Assembly: GCF_003001815.1 (NCBI RefSeq)
Contig: NZ_PVMZ01000016.1
Coordinates: forward strand, 219,075-283,074
Reading direction: 5' to 3'
Source: Actinoplanes italicus
GTDB taxonomy: Bacteria > Actinomycetota > Actinomycetes > Mycobacteriales > Micromonosporaceae
Length of the DNA: 64,000 nucleotides
Shown: piece after piece, positions 26,079-35,585 of the stretch
How positions within the stretch are numbered: the stretch's first letter is position 1
Layout: every line of letters begins with the position of its first letter
The notes under the pieces: generated by a model
Databases searched by the model: none
Told to the model about the DNA's origin: nothing
Seen by the model: only the letters and a program-made list of their open reading frames with translations
Position numbers and translations under genes: made by a program

Positions 26079-27119
26079 ATGTCCCAGTACCGGATTCCCC
26101 GTCGAGCGTGGCTCGTCATGCCGGTCGCCGCAGTCATCGCCGCCATGTCGGCAGTGGCGTTGCACGCCGAGGCAGCCGTGCAACCGCCGGCCCAGGCGGC
26201 ACCCGCCGTGGCCGCGACACCGACCACACCGCCGGCCTCCTACCCCGGCCCGGGCGCCGTCTCCGGCGCCACCGGCACCCACGACCCCACGATGGTCAAG
26301 ACACCCGGCGGCACGTACATCGTGGCGCAGACCGGGAACAACATCCGGCTGACCACGTCGACCGACCGGACGGCGTTCCGGGAAGCGGGCGCGGCCTTCC
26401 CGAACGGGGCGCCGTGGACCACGACCTACACCGGTGGCAGCGCCAACCTGTGGGCGCCCGACATCTCCTACCACAACGGCCAGTACTACCTGTACTACTC
26501 GGCTTCCACCTTCGGCTCGAACCGCTCGGCGATCTTCCTGGCCACGAGCCCCACCGGCGCATCCGGCAGCTGGACCAACCGCGGCCTGGTCATCTCGTCC
26601 AGCTCGTCGAACAACTACAACGCGATCGACCCCAACCTGATCGTCGACGCCAACGGCCGCTGGTGGCTCAACTTCGGCTCGTTCTGGTCCGGTCTCCAGC
26701 AGATCGCGCTGAACCCGTCGACGGGCCTGCGCTCGGACAGCAGCATCCGGCTCATCGCGGGCCGTAACGGCGGGGCGATCGAGGCGCCGCACATGGTCAA
26801 GCGGGGCTCCTACTACTACCTGTGGATGTCGTTCGACCGCTGCTGCCAGGGCGCCGCCAGCACGTACCGGATCATGGTCGGCCGTTCGACGAGCCCCAAC
26901 GGGCCGTTCGTCGACCGCAGCGGCAAGACGCTGAACTCCGGTGGCGGCACCCAGGTGCTCGCCGGGCACGGCAGCATCCACGGTCCCGGCCACAATGCCG
27001 TGATCACCGACACCGACGCCGACGTGCTGGTCTACCACTACTACGCGAACAACGGCGCCTCGCGGCTCGGCATCAACCTGCTCGGCTACGACTCGGCCGG
27101 CTGGCCGTTCGCGTACTAG
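26079..27119 (+). CDS. Secreted GH43 endo-1,5-alpha-L-arabinanase
   Basis: A 346-residue exported enzyme that cleaves the linear arabinan of pectin side chains. Signal peptide about residues 1-33. The catalytic triad is at family positions: Asp69 (GTHDPTMVK, base), Asp184 (YNAIDPNLI, pKa modulator) and Glu235 (GAIEAPHMV, acid), with the arabinanase NLWAPDISYHNGQYYLYYS and the C-terminal GHGSIHGPGHN metal-site region. ATG at 26079 follows GGAAGG; an in-frame GTG at 26064 is less likely. First gene of a three-gene operon. Confidence 0.92.
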   Translation: MSQYRIPRRAWLVMPVAAVIAAMSAVALHAEAAVQPPAQAAPAVAATPTTPPASYPGPGAVSGATGTHDPTMVKTPGGTYIVAQTGNNIRLTTSTDRTAFREAGAAFPNGAPWTTTYTGGSANLWAPDISYHNGQYYLYYSASTFGSNRSAIFLATSPTGASGSWTNRGLVISSSSSNNYNAIDPNLIVDANGRWWLNFGSFWSGLQQIALNPSTGLRSDSSIRLIAGRNGGAIEAPHMVKRGSYYYLWMSFDRCCQGAASTYRIMVGRSTSPNGPFVDRSGKTLNSGGGTQVLAGHGSIHGPGHNAVITDTDADVLVYHYYANNGASRLGINLLGYDSAGWPFAY

Positions 27120-27130
27120 GAGGTGCAGAC

Positions 27131-28591
27131 ATGAGAAACCGCATCCTGACCGCGGCCGCCACCGTGCTGCTCGCCGCCGTCGGCATCGTCACCGTCACGA
27201 CCACCGCGGACGCCGCCACGGTCCAGCCCGGCACCCCGTACGTCCTGGTCAACCGCAACAGCGGCAAGGCACTGGACGTCTACAACCTGGCCACCGGCGA
27301 CGGTGCCGCCATCAACCAGTACACCCGCAACGACGGGGCCTGGCAGCAGTGGAAGTTCCTCGACTCGGGCTCCGGCTGGTACCGGGTGCAGTCGGTGCAC
27401 AGCGGCAAGGTCCTCGACCTGCCGTCGAGCACCGACGGCATCCAACTGGTCCAGAACGCCGACCGTAACGACGCCCGCCAGCAGTTCCGTCTCGCCGACT
27501 CGGCCGGCGGCCACGTCCGCCTGATCAACCGATCCAGCGGCAAGGCCCTCGAGGTCTGGGAGTGGTCGACCGCCGACGGCGCCCGGGTCTCGCAGTACCA
27601 GGACCTGGACGGCGCCAACCAGCAGTGGCAGCTCGTTGCGCTGACCACGGCCGCGCGGACGTTCACCAACCCGATCAAGCGGGGCGGCCCGGACCCGTGG
27701 CTGCAGCACCACAACGGCTACTACTACCTGGCCACGACCACCTGGAACTCGACCGTCACCATGCGCCGGGCCACCACGCTGGCCGGGCTGGCCAGCGCCG
27801 CCGACCAGGTGATCTTCAACCTTGCCGGTCGGGCCAACGGCTGCTGCAACATGTGGGCGCCGGAGTTCCACCTGATCAACGGGCGCTGGTACTTCTACTA
27901 CACGGCCGGGCAGAACGTGTCCGACTACAACCCCACCCAGCGCCTGCACGTGCTGGAGTCGGCGGGGACCGACCCGATGGGCCCGTACACGTTCAAGGCG
28001 GACCTCGGCAACGAGTGGGCCCTGGACGCCAGCGTGCTCAAGGTCGGCAGCAACCTCTACCTGATGGGCACCTACAACGCCGGTGGCTCCTACGGACAGA
28101 GCAACTTCATCCAGCGCCTGTCCAACCCGTACACCCTGACCGGCTCCCGGGTCCGGCTGAGCTCGCCGACGCTGTCCTGGGAACGGCAGACCGGCGCCGT
28201 CAACGAGGGACCGGAGCCGCTGTACCACGACGGCAAGGTCATGGTCGTCTACTCGGCGTCGGCGTGCTGGGGGCCCGACTACAAGCTCGGGCTGCTCACG
28301 CTGACCGGCACCGACCCGCTGAACATGGCGCACTGGACGAAGAAGTCCACACCGGTCTTCCAGCGCAGCGACGCCAACGGCGTGTTCGCCCCCGGCCACA
28401 ACGGCTTCTTCAAGAGCCCGGACGGCACCGAGGACTGGATCGTCTACCACGCCAACGACTCCGCGGGCGGCGGCTGCGACATGAACCGGTCCACCCGCGC
28501 CCAGAGGTTCACCTGGAACAGCGACGGAACACCCAACTTCGGCACGCCGGTACGCCTCGGCGTCACCCTGACCGCACCGTCCGGGGAGTGA
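27131..28591 (+). CDS. Secreted ricin-lectin (CBM13)-GH43 arabinofuranosidase-like enzyme
   Basis: A 486-residue exported protein. Signal peptide about residues 1-28; beta-trefoil lectin at about 33-170 (SGKALDVYN, SGKVLDLPS and SGKALEVWE repeats with QQWKF/QQWQL); then GH43 from 178. Likely catalytic residues are Asp188 (GGPDPW), the Asp of WALDASVLK and the Glu of NEGPEPLYHDG. The ribosome-binding site AGGAGG overlaps the stop of the arabinanase gene, so the pair is tightly coupled. Probable activity is removal of arabinofuranosyl residues, but other GH43 specificities are possible. Confidence 0.88.
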   Translation: MRNRILTAAATVLLAAVGIVTVTTTADAATVQPGTPYVLVNRNSGKALDVYNLATGDGAAINQYTRNDGAWQQWKFLDSGSGWYRVQSVHSGKVLDLPSSTDGIQLVQNADRNDARQQFRLADSAGGHVRLINRSSGKALEVWEWSTADGARVSQYQDLDGANQQWQLVALTTAARTFTNPIKRGGPDPWLQHHNGYYYLATTTWNSTVTMRRATTLAGLASAADQVIFNLAGRANGCCNMWAPEFHLINGRWYFYYTAGQNVSDYNPTQRLHVLESAGTDPMGPYTFKADLGNEWALDASVLKVGSNLYLMGTYNAGGSYGQSNFIQRLSNPYTLTGSRVRLSSPTLSWERQTGAVNEGPEPLYHDGKVMVVYSASACWGPDYKLGLLTLTGTDPLNMAHWTKKSTPVFQRSDANGVFAPGHNGFFKSPDGTEDWIVYHANDSAGGGCDMNRSTRAQRFTWNSDGTPNFGTPVRLGVTLTAPSGE

Positions 28592-28594
28592 GCC

Positions 28595-29584
28595 GTGATC
28601 ACCCGCCGCCTGAGCGCCGTCGCCGCCGTCGCCGCGATCTCCGTCCCGCTGTTCGCCGGTAACGCCTCCGCCGCGGCAGCGATCACGGTCGCCGCCGACG
28701 GAAGCGGCAACTACCGCACCATCCAGCAGGCGGTCGCGGCCGCCACGACCGGCACGGTCATCACCGTCAAGGCCGGCACCTACCAGGGGCAGGTCAGCAT
28801 CCCGGCGGCCAAGTCGGGCATCACCATCAAGGGCGCCACCGGCACCTCGACCGACATCGTCATCACCGGGAACACCCCGCAGTCGACCGCCGGGGCGGCC
28901 GGTAGCGCCACCGTCCTCAACATGGCGGCGAACACCAGCATCACCGGGGTGACGATCGCCAACACGTACGGCTCAGGAAGTCAGGCACTTGCCCTGTATG
29001 CCGGCGGTGACCGGCAGGTCTACCGCAACGTCCGGCTGCTCGGCCGTCAGGACACGTTCCTGTCGTGGGGCGGCACCGGCAGCAGTCAGGTGCGGCAGTA
29101 CGTCTACAAGAGCTACATCGAGGGTGACGTCGACTTCATCTACGGCAACGGCGCCCTGGTCATCGACAGCACCACGATCAGGTCCCTGGACCGCGGCAGC
29201 AGCAACAACGGCTACATCACCGCCGCAGCCACCAACAAGGCGAACAAGTACGGCATCCTGATCACCAGATCGACGCTCACCAGCAGCGCCGCGAGCCAGA
29301 CGGTGGCCCTCGGGCGCTGCTGGCACGCGGGGGGCTCGGCCGACGCCATCGGTCAGGTCCTGATCCGGGACTCCGCTCTCGGTGGCCACATCCGGCAGGC
29401 CGGGGCGTGGCAGGACATGAGCGGCTTCTCCTGGAAGACCTGCCGGTTCAGCGAGTACAACAACACCGGAGCCGGAGCCACCGGTGGCACCGCCGACCGG
29501 CCACGGATGAGTGCCGCGACGGCGGCCGACCACACCGCGCAGAAGTATCTGGCCGGCAGCGACGGCTGGAACCCGGTCCAGTAG
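28595..29584 (+). CDS. Secreted pectinesterase (CE8)
   Basis: A 329-residue exported pectin methylesterase with the right-handed beta-helix fold. Signal peptide about 1-27. TVAADGSGNYRTIQQAV opens the catalytic domain; GRQDTFL gives Asp153, EGDVDFIYGNG gives Asp180 and LGRCWH gives Arg241, the family's Asp-Asp-Arg set. It removes methyl groups from homogalacturonan, giving lyases access. GTG at 28595 lies 3 bp after the previous stop, so it is the last gene of the arabinanase operon. A strong hairpin follows. Confidence 0.94.
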   Translation: MITRRLSAVAAVAAISVPLFAGNASAAAAITVAADGSGNYRTIQQAVAAATTGTVITVKAGTYQGQVSIPAAKSGITIKGATGTSTDIVITGNTPQSTAGAAGSATVLNMAANTSITGVTIANTYGSGSQALALYAGGDRQVYRNVRLLGRQDTFLSWGGTGSSQVRQYVYKSYIEGDVDFIYGNGALVIDSTTIRSLDRGSSNNGYITAAATNKANKYGILITRSTLTSSAASQTVALGRCWHAGGSADAIGQVLIRDSALGGHIRQAGAWQDMSGFSWKTCRFSEYNNTGAGATGGTADRPRMSAATAADHTAQKYLAGSDGWNPVQ

Positions 29585-29592
29585 TCACGGCA

Positions 29593-29628
29593 CCCGCTCC
29601 CGGCCCTCGGACGAGGACCGGGAGCGGG
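29593..29628. terminator. Bidirectional terminator between convergent pectinesterase and GH43 genes
   Basis: CCCGCTCCCGG, 14-nt loop, CCGGGAGCGGG: an 11-bp perfect stem 8 bp after the plus-strand stop and 8 bp before the minus-strand stop. Confidence 0.8.
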
Positions 29629-29636
29629 GGTCGGGA

Positions 29637-31034
29637 TCAGAGGGTCGGCACGACCGGCTGGATGGTGCCGTCGGCGTTGAACCGCAGCGGGTCGATGGTG
29701 GTCTCGCGGTTGGTGCCGTTGCCGGCCGGGATCGCGAACCGGTGGTAGGCGATGTACCAGGTGTCGCTGTCCGGGGCCTTCACGACCGACTGGTGCGCCG
29801 GGCCCTTGATGCCGAGGCCCAGGTTCTTGGACAGGATCGTGCCGCGGTGGGTCCACGGGCCGAGCGGTGAGGTGCTGGTGGAGTACTCGACGTGGTAGTT
29901 CTCCGAGCCGGTGTCGTCCACCGAGTACGTCATGTAGTAGGTGCTGCCGCGCTTGAACACGAACGGCGCCTCGCGGAAGTTCGGCAGGCTCAACGTACGG
30001 ACCTGGGCCGTGTCGTACGAGATCATGTCGGTGTTGAGCGGCACCACGTAGGCGTAGCCGTTGCCCCAGTAGAGGTAGGCCTTCCCGTCGGTGTCGACGA
30101 ACGAGTGCGGGTCGATCATCTGGCCGCTGCGGAACCCGGCCGGCACGAGCGGGCGGCCGAGCGGATCGGTGAACGGCCCGGTCGGGCTGGTGGAGGTGGC
30201 CACGCCGATGTTGGTGGCGCCGCTGAAGTAGAAGTAGTAGCGGCTGTTGCGGTACGCGATGGTCGGCGCCCAGGCGCGGTCGGCGGCCCAGTCGATCTGG
30301 GTGGCCAGGTCCAGGATGGTGCCGTGGTCGGTCCAGTTCACCAGGTCGGCCGAGGAGAACGCCTTGAACCGGCTGCCGGACCAGCCGTTGTAGCCGTCGG
30401 TGGTGGGGTAGATGTAATAGCGGCCGTTGAGGTAGGCGATGTTCGGATCGGCGTACAGGCCCTTGAGGATCGGGCTGCGGCGCCCGGCCACCCACGGCGT
30501 GGTCACGCGCCACGAGCTGTCGGCGGCGAAGGTGCCGGCGTTGGTGGTCGACGGGTCGATCCAGATCTGGTTGTCACGGTGCCGGAGGAACCGTCCGGGG
30601 TAGTTGAACGACTCCAGGCGTACGGATCCGCTGACCGAGCCGTCGCGGACGCAGAAGGTGGCGTCGGCCAGGAATGTCGCGGTGCCGGCGTTGGTCTCGA
30701 GCCGGACCCGGTAGTCGCGGTGCCGCAGCCACATGCCGTTGGCGGCCTGGAACGACACGCATCCGGCGCCACCGGCGAGGCCGGGCGTGACGGTGAAGGT
30801 GGCGTCGCTCTTGACCTGGGCCGAGCTGCTCGACGTGACCGCCGCGATGCCGCCGAGATAGTCGGCGTGCCGCAGGTAGGAGCCGGAGACGTTGACCGAT
30901 TGCAGCGACCGAGCACCGGTGGGGATCTCGGCCGCGTTTGCCGGCTGCGCGTTGTGAGCGGTAACCACGGCGGCGGCGAGCACGACCGTCGCGGCCCGGG
31001 CGACCGTTCTACGGCCGGTTGGGGACAGGGGCAT
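29637..31034 (-). CDS. Secreted AbfB-GH43 arabinan-degrading enzyme
   Basis: A 465-residue exported protein with signal peptide (about 1-35). AbfB/CBM42-type repeats at about 40-180 carry SYLRHADY, MWLRHRDY and RFLRHRDN. The GH43 propeller follows: GLYADPNIAYLNG (Asp196), MIDPHSFVD and FREAPFVFKRG (acid Glu). The module order (binding domain first) is opposite to that of the 24459 gene. Likely an alpha-L-arabinofuranosidase or arabinobiosidase. It is transcribed alone from a promoter nearly identical to that of the GH43-GH27 operon, placing it in the same regulon. Confidence 0.88.
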   Translation of the reverse strand: MPLSPTGRRTVARAATVVLAAAVVTAHNAQPANAAEIPTGARSLQSVNVSGSYLRHADYLGGIAAVTSSSSAQVKSDATFTVTPGLAGGAGCVSFQAANGMWLRHRDYRVRLETNAGTATFLADATFCVRDGSVSGSVRLESFNYPGRFLRHRDNQIWIDPSTTNAGTFAADSSWRVTTPWVAGRRSPILKGLYADPNIAYLNGRYYIYPTTDGYNGWSGSRFKAFSSADLVNWTDHGTILDLATQIDWAADRAWAPTIAYRNSRYYFYFSGATNIGVATSTSPTGPFTDPLGRPLVPAGFRSGQMIDPHSFVDTDGKAYLYWGNGYAYVVPLNTDMISYDTAQVRTLSLPNFREAPFVFKRGSTYYMTYSVDDTGSENYHVEYSTSTSPLGPWTHRGTILSKNLGLGIKGPAHQSVVKAPDSDTWYIAYHRFAIPAGNGTNRETTIDPLRFNADGTIQPVVPTL

Positions 31035-31069
31035 GGGTGCACTCCTCGGGGGCGGAATGATTGCCAGGA

Positions 31070-31098
31070 GTGTTATCGCTCACATAGATAGGTGTCAA
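31070..31098 (-). promoter_or_regulatory. Second copy of the TTGACA-TGTGAGCGA promoter
   Basis: On the minus strand: TTGACA (31098-31093), 17 bp ending TGTGAGCGA, TAACAC (31075-31070). It matches the 25889 promoter in both hexamers and in the 14-bp TGTGAGCGATAACA (31084-31071), while the outer spacer differs. It overlaps the 3' end of the histidine-kinase gene and drives the AbfB-GH43 gene. Confidence 0.7.
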
Positions 31099-32450
31099 GA
31101 GCGCGCGTGGGAGCCGCCGAGACGTCGCCACCAGCGGCGGCCCGGTGACGTCATTGGCGGAGTGTCGTCGGAGACGACACCGAGGGTGAGGCCGACCCGT
31201 GCGCCGCCCCATTCGTTACGGCTCACCGTGAACGCGCCACCGGTGTCGGCGGCGAGCCGCTGGGCGATGTCCAGGCCGAGGCCGGTGGAGTCGGCGTTGC
31301 TCACCCCGCGGGCCAGCGCCGCCTCGGGGTCGGCGAAACCGGGCCCGGCGTCGTCGACGATCACGGTCGCGGACCCCGCGTCGCGGGTGACGGTGACCCG
31401 GCAGGCGGCGTCCTCGCCCGTGTGGAGGAAGACGTTGCCGAGCAGCACGTCGAGGGCCTCGGTGACCCGAGACCAGGCGGCCGGGACGATGATCCCGTCC
31501 GGTGGCGGGTCGGCCTGCCACGGCCTGCCCTGGTCCTCGGCGAGGGCGCCCCAGAACCCGGTACGGTCGGCGACGACCGCGCCGAGGTCGCAGTGCAGGC
31601 GGGGCCGGGCGGCCAGCGGACGGCTCGCCTCGCTGATCACCGCGCTGATCTCGTGTTCCAGGCGGTCGACCACGCGCAGCTGACGGTCCCGGTCGTCGCC
31701 GGGCGGCAGGGCGTCGGTGTTGAGCCGCAGCGCGGTCAGCGGCACGCGCAGCCGGTGGGACAGGTTCGCGGCCAGGGCCCGTTCCTTGGCGAGCAGCTCC
31801 AGGAACCGGTCGGCCAGCAGGTTGAGGGCGGTGCCGACCTCCTCGATCTCGCGGGGGCCGCTGGGCCGGACGCGGGCGTGCAGCTGCCCGCCACCGAGAC
31901 TCGTCGCGGTCCGGGCAAGATCACGGATCGAGCGTACGATCCGGGCGGCCAGCCGGTCGGCGAGGAACATGCAGAGCCCGACCAGCACGATCGCCTCGGC
32001 CACCAGGACCAGCACCGCCGTGCCGACGCCGGCGGTCAGCGAGGTGGCCGGCACGAACACCTCGATGACGGCGATCAGGTCCTGCGGCAGCGCGACCGGC
32101 CGCAGGTAGACCCGGCCGCCGTCGATGCCGATCGTGCCGGCGGTCTGCCGCTGCCGTACCCGCTCGACCGCGTCCCCGGGCGCCCGGCTCACGCCGACGG
32201 TGCCGAGCGCGGGCAGGTGGGCGGCGAGCTCGCCGTGCTGGCCGGCCCGGGTGCTCATGATCGAGTTGAGGACCAGTTCGCGGTCGTCGGCGACCACCAC
32301 GACGGCGGAGAGGCCGAGCGCCTGGCGTTCTGCCTCGCGCATCGCACGGTCCTGCACGGCGCTGTGCACCAGCAGGGCCAGCGGGATCACGAACGCCAGC
32401 GCCACCAGCGTGGTGACGGCGAGGGCGACCAGAACGTAGCTGCGTCTCAT
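31095..32450 (-). CDS. Membrane sensor histidine kinase
   Basis: A 451-residue two-component kinase. Transmembrane segments at about 8-29 and 142-164 enclose a ~110-residue extracellular sensor; a HAMP domain follows (about 165-218). The phosphoacceptor is His232 in NLSHRLRVPLTAL and the ATPase has DDAGPGFADP and STGLGLDIA. The usual E after the phosphoacceptor His (HExR) is R, a common actinomycete variant. ATG at 32450 is chosen; one at 32465 is possible. No regulator is adjacent; the OmpR-type gene at 36186 is the nearest candidate partner. Confidence 0.88.
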   Translation of the reverse strand: MRRSYVLVALAVTTLVALAFVIPLALLVHSAVQDRAMREAERQALGLSAVVVVADDRELVLNSIMSTRAGQHGELAAHLPALGTVGVSRAPGDAVERVRQRQTAGTIGIDGGRVYLRPVALPQDLIAVIEVFVPATSLTAGVGTAVLVLVAEAIVLVGLCMFLADRLAARIVRSIRDLARTATSLGGGQLHARVRPSGPREIEEVGTALNLLADRFLELLAKERALAANLSHRLRVPLTALRLNTDALPPGDDRDRQLRVVDRLEHEISAVISEASRPLAARPRLHCDLGAVVADRTGFWGALAEDQGRPWQADPPPDGIIVPAAWSRVTEALDVLLGNVFLHTGEDAACRVTVTRDAGSATVIVDDAGPGFADPEAALARGVSNADSTGLGLDIAQRLAADTGGAFTVSRNEWGGARVGLTLGVVSDDTPPMTSPGRRWWRRLGGSHARS

Positions 32451-32470
32451 GGGACCGCCGACCATAGCCG

Positions 32471-32506
32471 TGCCGGGCGGGCTCCACCAAGGGAGCCCGC
32501 CCGGCA
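32471..32506 (-). terminator. Terminator after the M4/M28 peptidase gene
   Basis: TGCCGGGCGGGCTCC, 6-nt loop, GGAGCCCGCCCGGCA: a 15-bp perfect stem 10 bp beyond the peptidase stop. It separates it from the co-directional kinase gene. Confidence 0.85.
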
Positions 32507-32515
32507 GGTGCCCCC

Positions 32516-35452
32516 TCAGAAGGTCAGCGCCCAGGTGTCGAGCGTTCCGGTGTCCCCGGTGTAGAGGTCACGGACCCGCAGCTTCCAGGTGCCGGAGGCC
32601 TGCTCGGCGGACACGTCGACGGTCTGGCTGAGCTTGACGTCGTCGGCGCTGTCGAACCGGCTGGACTTCTTGAGCTGGTACGCGGTGCCGTCCGGGGCGA
32701 TCAGGTGGATCTCGAGGTCACCGCGGAAGCCGTGCCGGATGGTGGCCTCGACCTTGAGCGCGGCCGGCGCCTGGCCGGAGCGCTGGACGGTGATCGGCGA
32801 CTCGATCGCGGAGCGGTCCTTGATCGCGAAGTCGGCGCCGTTCTCGACCCGGGTGGACGCCGGCCCGGCGGGGGCCTTCACCCCGGTCAGGGCCCACGCG
32901 GCGTGCGCGGCCACGTCGGCGTGCGTGTCGAGGGCGTCGTGGTCGACGTTGGCCGCGCCGTCACAGGCCTTGTGGTAGCAGGGGTCGAACGGCTTGCCGG
33001 CCTCGCCGTCCCACTTGGCGGCCTGCGCCTGGCTCATCGACGGGGCCAGGCTCAGGGTGGCGGTGCCGCCGGTCGGGATGCCGGCCGCCATGAACGAGGC
33101 GTGGTCGGAGCGGCCGTTGAGGTCGGTGCTCTCCGGCTGGATGCCCTCGGCCGCGAATCCGGCCTTCAGCGCCGCGGCTATGGCCGTACCCCGGGTGTCG
33201 TCGCCATAGAGGAAATAACCCGGATTGGGTGATCCGATCATGTCGAAGTTGAGGTATGCGGTGACCTTCGCGCGCTCGGCGCTGCTGAGCGAGGCGACGT
33301 AGGCCTTGGAGCCGATCAGACCGGCCTCCTCGGCGCCCCACCAGCCGAACCGGATGCCCTTGTCACCCTGCGCGCCGGACGCGGCGTAGGCGAGGGCGAC
33401 CTCGAGGATCCCGGCCGAGCCGGTCGCGTTGTCGTTCATTCCGGGGCCCTGGTTGACACTGTCCAGGTGCGCCCCGAGCATGACGACCCGGTTCGGGTCG
33501 CCACGCCCGGGCAGATCGGCGATCAGGTTGTAACCCGTCCTGCCGGCGTGGGTGAACTGCTGGACGCGAGTGGTGTAACCGGCCGCGTCCAGGCGCTGCT
33601 TGAGGTGGTCGAGCGAAGCCTTGTAACCGGTGGTGCCGTGCGCCCGGTTGCCGTTGTTGGCCTGCGCGATCCGGGCGAACTCGCCGAGGTCGGAGCGCAG
33701 GGCGGCGGCGTCGATGTCGACGCTCGCCACCGGAGTGGTCGGAGCGGTCGTGGTGCTGGGCGCGGTCGGGCTCGGTGAACCGGCCGGGGCGGACGGCGTC
33801 GGCGAGGTCGGCGGCGCCGGGGTGGTGATCGTGGGCGTCGGCTGCGGCGCGGTCACCGTGCAGGTCGGGTCGCCGGAGGAGGGCACGCTCACGGCGTCCC
33901 AGGCGGCCTTGATCACGTTGAACTCGGTGCAGCTGCCCGGGTGCAGCTCGCGGGCCGCCTCCAGGGTCGCCTTGCGGGCCTTGGTGTACGTCCAGCCGGA
34001 GGTCTTGCGCAGCAGCGCGTGGTAGAAGATCTCGCCGGCCGGCCACAGGCCGATGCCGGTGACCTTGGTGCCGTTGCAGGTGGCGCTGGCCGGCTTGCCG
34101 GCCGGGGCGGAACCCTCGCTGGCCAGGTAGAACCAGTGGTTGAGCGGCCCGGCGGCCGAGTGCACCTCGGTGGTCGGGATCGCCGAGGAGAAGCAGTTCG
34201 GGTCGCCGACGGCCGACGGGGTGTGCATGTTGCGGATCGGGCCGCGGCCGGAGAGGTTGACCTCCTCGCCGACCAGGAAGTCGGCCGGGTCGTTCGGGTT
34301 CGCGGCGAAGTGCTCGGCCAGGGTGCCGAAGATATCGCCGGTCGCCTCGTTCAGGCCACCGGTCTCGTTGGTGGTGCCGCGGCTGCCGCCGGGGGTGTGG
34401 CAGAAGACGCCGTGACCGAGCTCGTGGGCGACGACGTCGACCGAGTTGACCTGCCGTGCGCCGTCGCTGGTCCGGCCGTACTTCGTCTGGTCACGGTTCG
34501 CGTCGCCCGTACCGGCGCAGCTGTAGAAAGCGTTGACGTCGGTCAGGCCGACGAACATGGAGGCGGTGCCGCCCTTGCCGTCGATGCCGTTGCGGTTGAA
34601 CTTCGCCTTGAGCATGTCCCACATGACGCCGCCGGCGTACTGGGTGTCGACGCCGCCGGTCGTCAGGTCGCTGCCGGTGCCGTTGCCCCACTTGTCGTCG
34701 GCGTCGGTGAGGATCTGGCCGGTACGGTCGTTGAGCGTCCGCATGCCGCCGCGCGACGGGTCGCGCATCTCGAACCCGCCGGACCCGGCCGTGGTGCCGA
34801 TGGTGACCTGACCGCCGTAGTGGCCCTGCCCGGTGCCACCGGTGATCTCGTCCCACGATCCCGCGTATTTCCCGGTCCGCGCGTCGACGTAGGCGTGCGC
34901 CCGGCTCGCCTCGGCGCCCGGCTCGCTCTCGATGACGACCTCCCACACCAGGCGGTCCCTGCCGTCGCTCGCGATGACGCCCAGTTTCGGTTCTCCGGCG
35001 ACGTCGCCCGGGTGGATCAGCAGCGAGACCTTCTCCGCCTTGGCGGCGGTGACCTTCGGGGTGGTCGCCACCTCGACGTCACCGCTGGTGGTGCCACTCT
35101 TCACGGTGCCCTTGCCGTCGGTCACCACGACCACGTCGCCGCCGACGAAAACCGGAAGATTCTTGTACGTACGCGAGTAACTGACGTAGTTGAGGCCGCG
35201 TGCCGTGGTGGTCACCGACTGGCGGGTGTACTTGGCGTCCGGGTCCTTGACGAACCCCGTGGACGTGCCGGTCACGTACTGGTCGGCGGCGGCCGCGGAG
35301 CTGACCGCCCCGCCGTCGGAGAAGTCGGGCTCCGGGATCTCGCCGACACCCGAGTAGCCGGCGGTGTACGCCGCGCCCAGGCCGAGCATGACCAGTGTGG
35401 CGCTGCTCAACGCGGTGACGCGCAGCGCCCTTCTGCTGCGGGAACGCCTCAC
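32516..35452 (-). CDS. Secreted fusion peptidase: M4 thermolysin-type + M28 aminopeptidase + P domain
   Basis: A 978-residue exported protein. Signal region about 1-34; FTP-type propeptide about 60-190; M4 domain about 205-530 with HELGH at 343-347, third zinc ligand Glu369 (NEATGD) and His431; a Thr/Pro/Ser linker about 532-576; M28 domain about 580-858 with His662, Asp674 (MNDNATG), Glu708/709, Asp737 and His784; P/Homo-B domain about 868-978. All zinc ligands of both peptidases look intact, so it should combine endo- and aminopeptidase activities. GTG at 35452 follows GGAAGG. Confidence 0.9.
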   Translation of the reverse strand: MRRSRSRRALRVTALSSATLVMLGLGAAYTAGYSGVGEIPEPDFSDGGAVSSAAAADQYVTGTSTGFVKDPDAKYTRQSVTTTARGLNYVSYSRTYKNLPVFVGGDVVVVTDGKGTVKSGTTSGDVEVATTPKVTAAKAEKVSLLIHPGDVAGEPKLGVIASDGRDRLVWEVVIESEPGAEASRAHAYVDARTGKYAGSWDEITGGTGQGHYGGQVTIGTTAGSGGFEMRDPSRGGMRTLNDRTGQILTDADDKWGNGTGSDLTTGGVDTQYAGGVMWDMLKAKFNRNGIDGKGGTASMFVGLTDVNAFYSCAGTGDANRDQTKYGRTSDGARQVNSVDVVAHELGHGVFCHTPGGSRGTTNETGGLNEATGDIFGTLAEHFAANPNDPADFLVGEEVNLSGRGPIRNMHTPSAVGDPNCFSSAIPTTEVHSAAGPLNHWFYLASEGSAPAGKPASATCNGTKVTGIGLWPAGEIFYHALLRKTSGWTYTKARKATLEAARELHPGSCTEFNVIKAAWDAVSVPSSGDPTCTVTAPQPTPTITTPAPPTSPTPSAPAGSPSPTAPSTTTAPTTPVASVDIDAAALRSDLGEFARIAQANNGNRAHGTTGYKASLDHLKQRLDAAGYTTRVQQFTHAGRTGYNLIADLPGRGDPNRVVMLGAHLDSVNQGPGMNDNATGSAGILEVALAYAASGAQGDKGIRFGWWGAEEAGLIGSKAYVASLSSAERAKVTAYLNFDMIGSPNPGYFLYGDDTRGTAIAAALKAGFAAEGIQPESTDLNGRSDHASFMAAGIPTGGTATLSLAPSMSQAQAAKWDGEAGKPFDPCYHKACDGAANVDHDALDTHADVAAHAAWALTGVKAPAGPASTRVENGADFAIKDRSAIESPITVQRSGQAPAALKVEATIRHGFRGDLEIHLIAPDGTAYQLKKSSRFDSADDVKLSQTVDVSAEQASGTWKLRVRDLYTGDTGTLDTWALTF

Positions 35453-35585
35453 TGACGATCCTTCCAAGGCTGTTGTCGATCTCTGTGTGCCGTGGGAGTC
35501 TCGCCGCGCTTGCCTTAAGGGCACCGGAAGGATTGCTATCGGCCCGGTAACGACATGCCGACGCCGGTCGATGCGCTGGGTGGTG

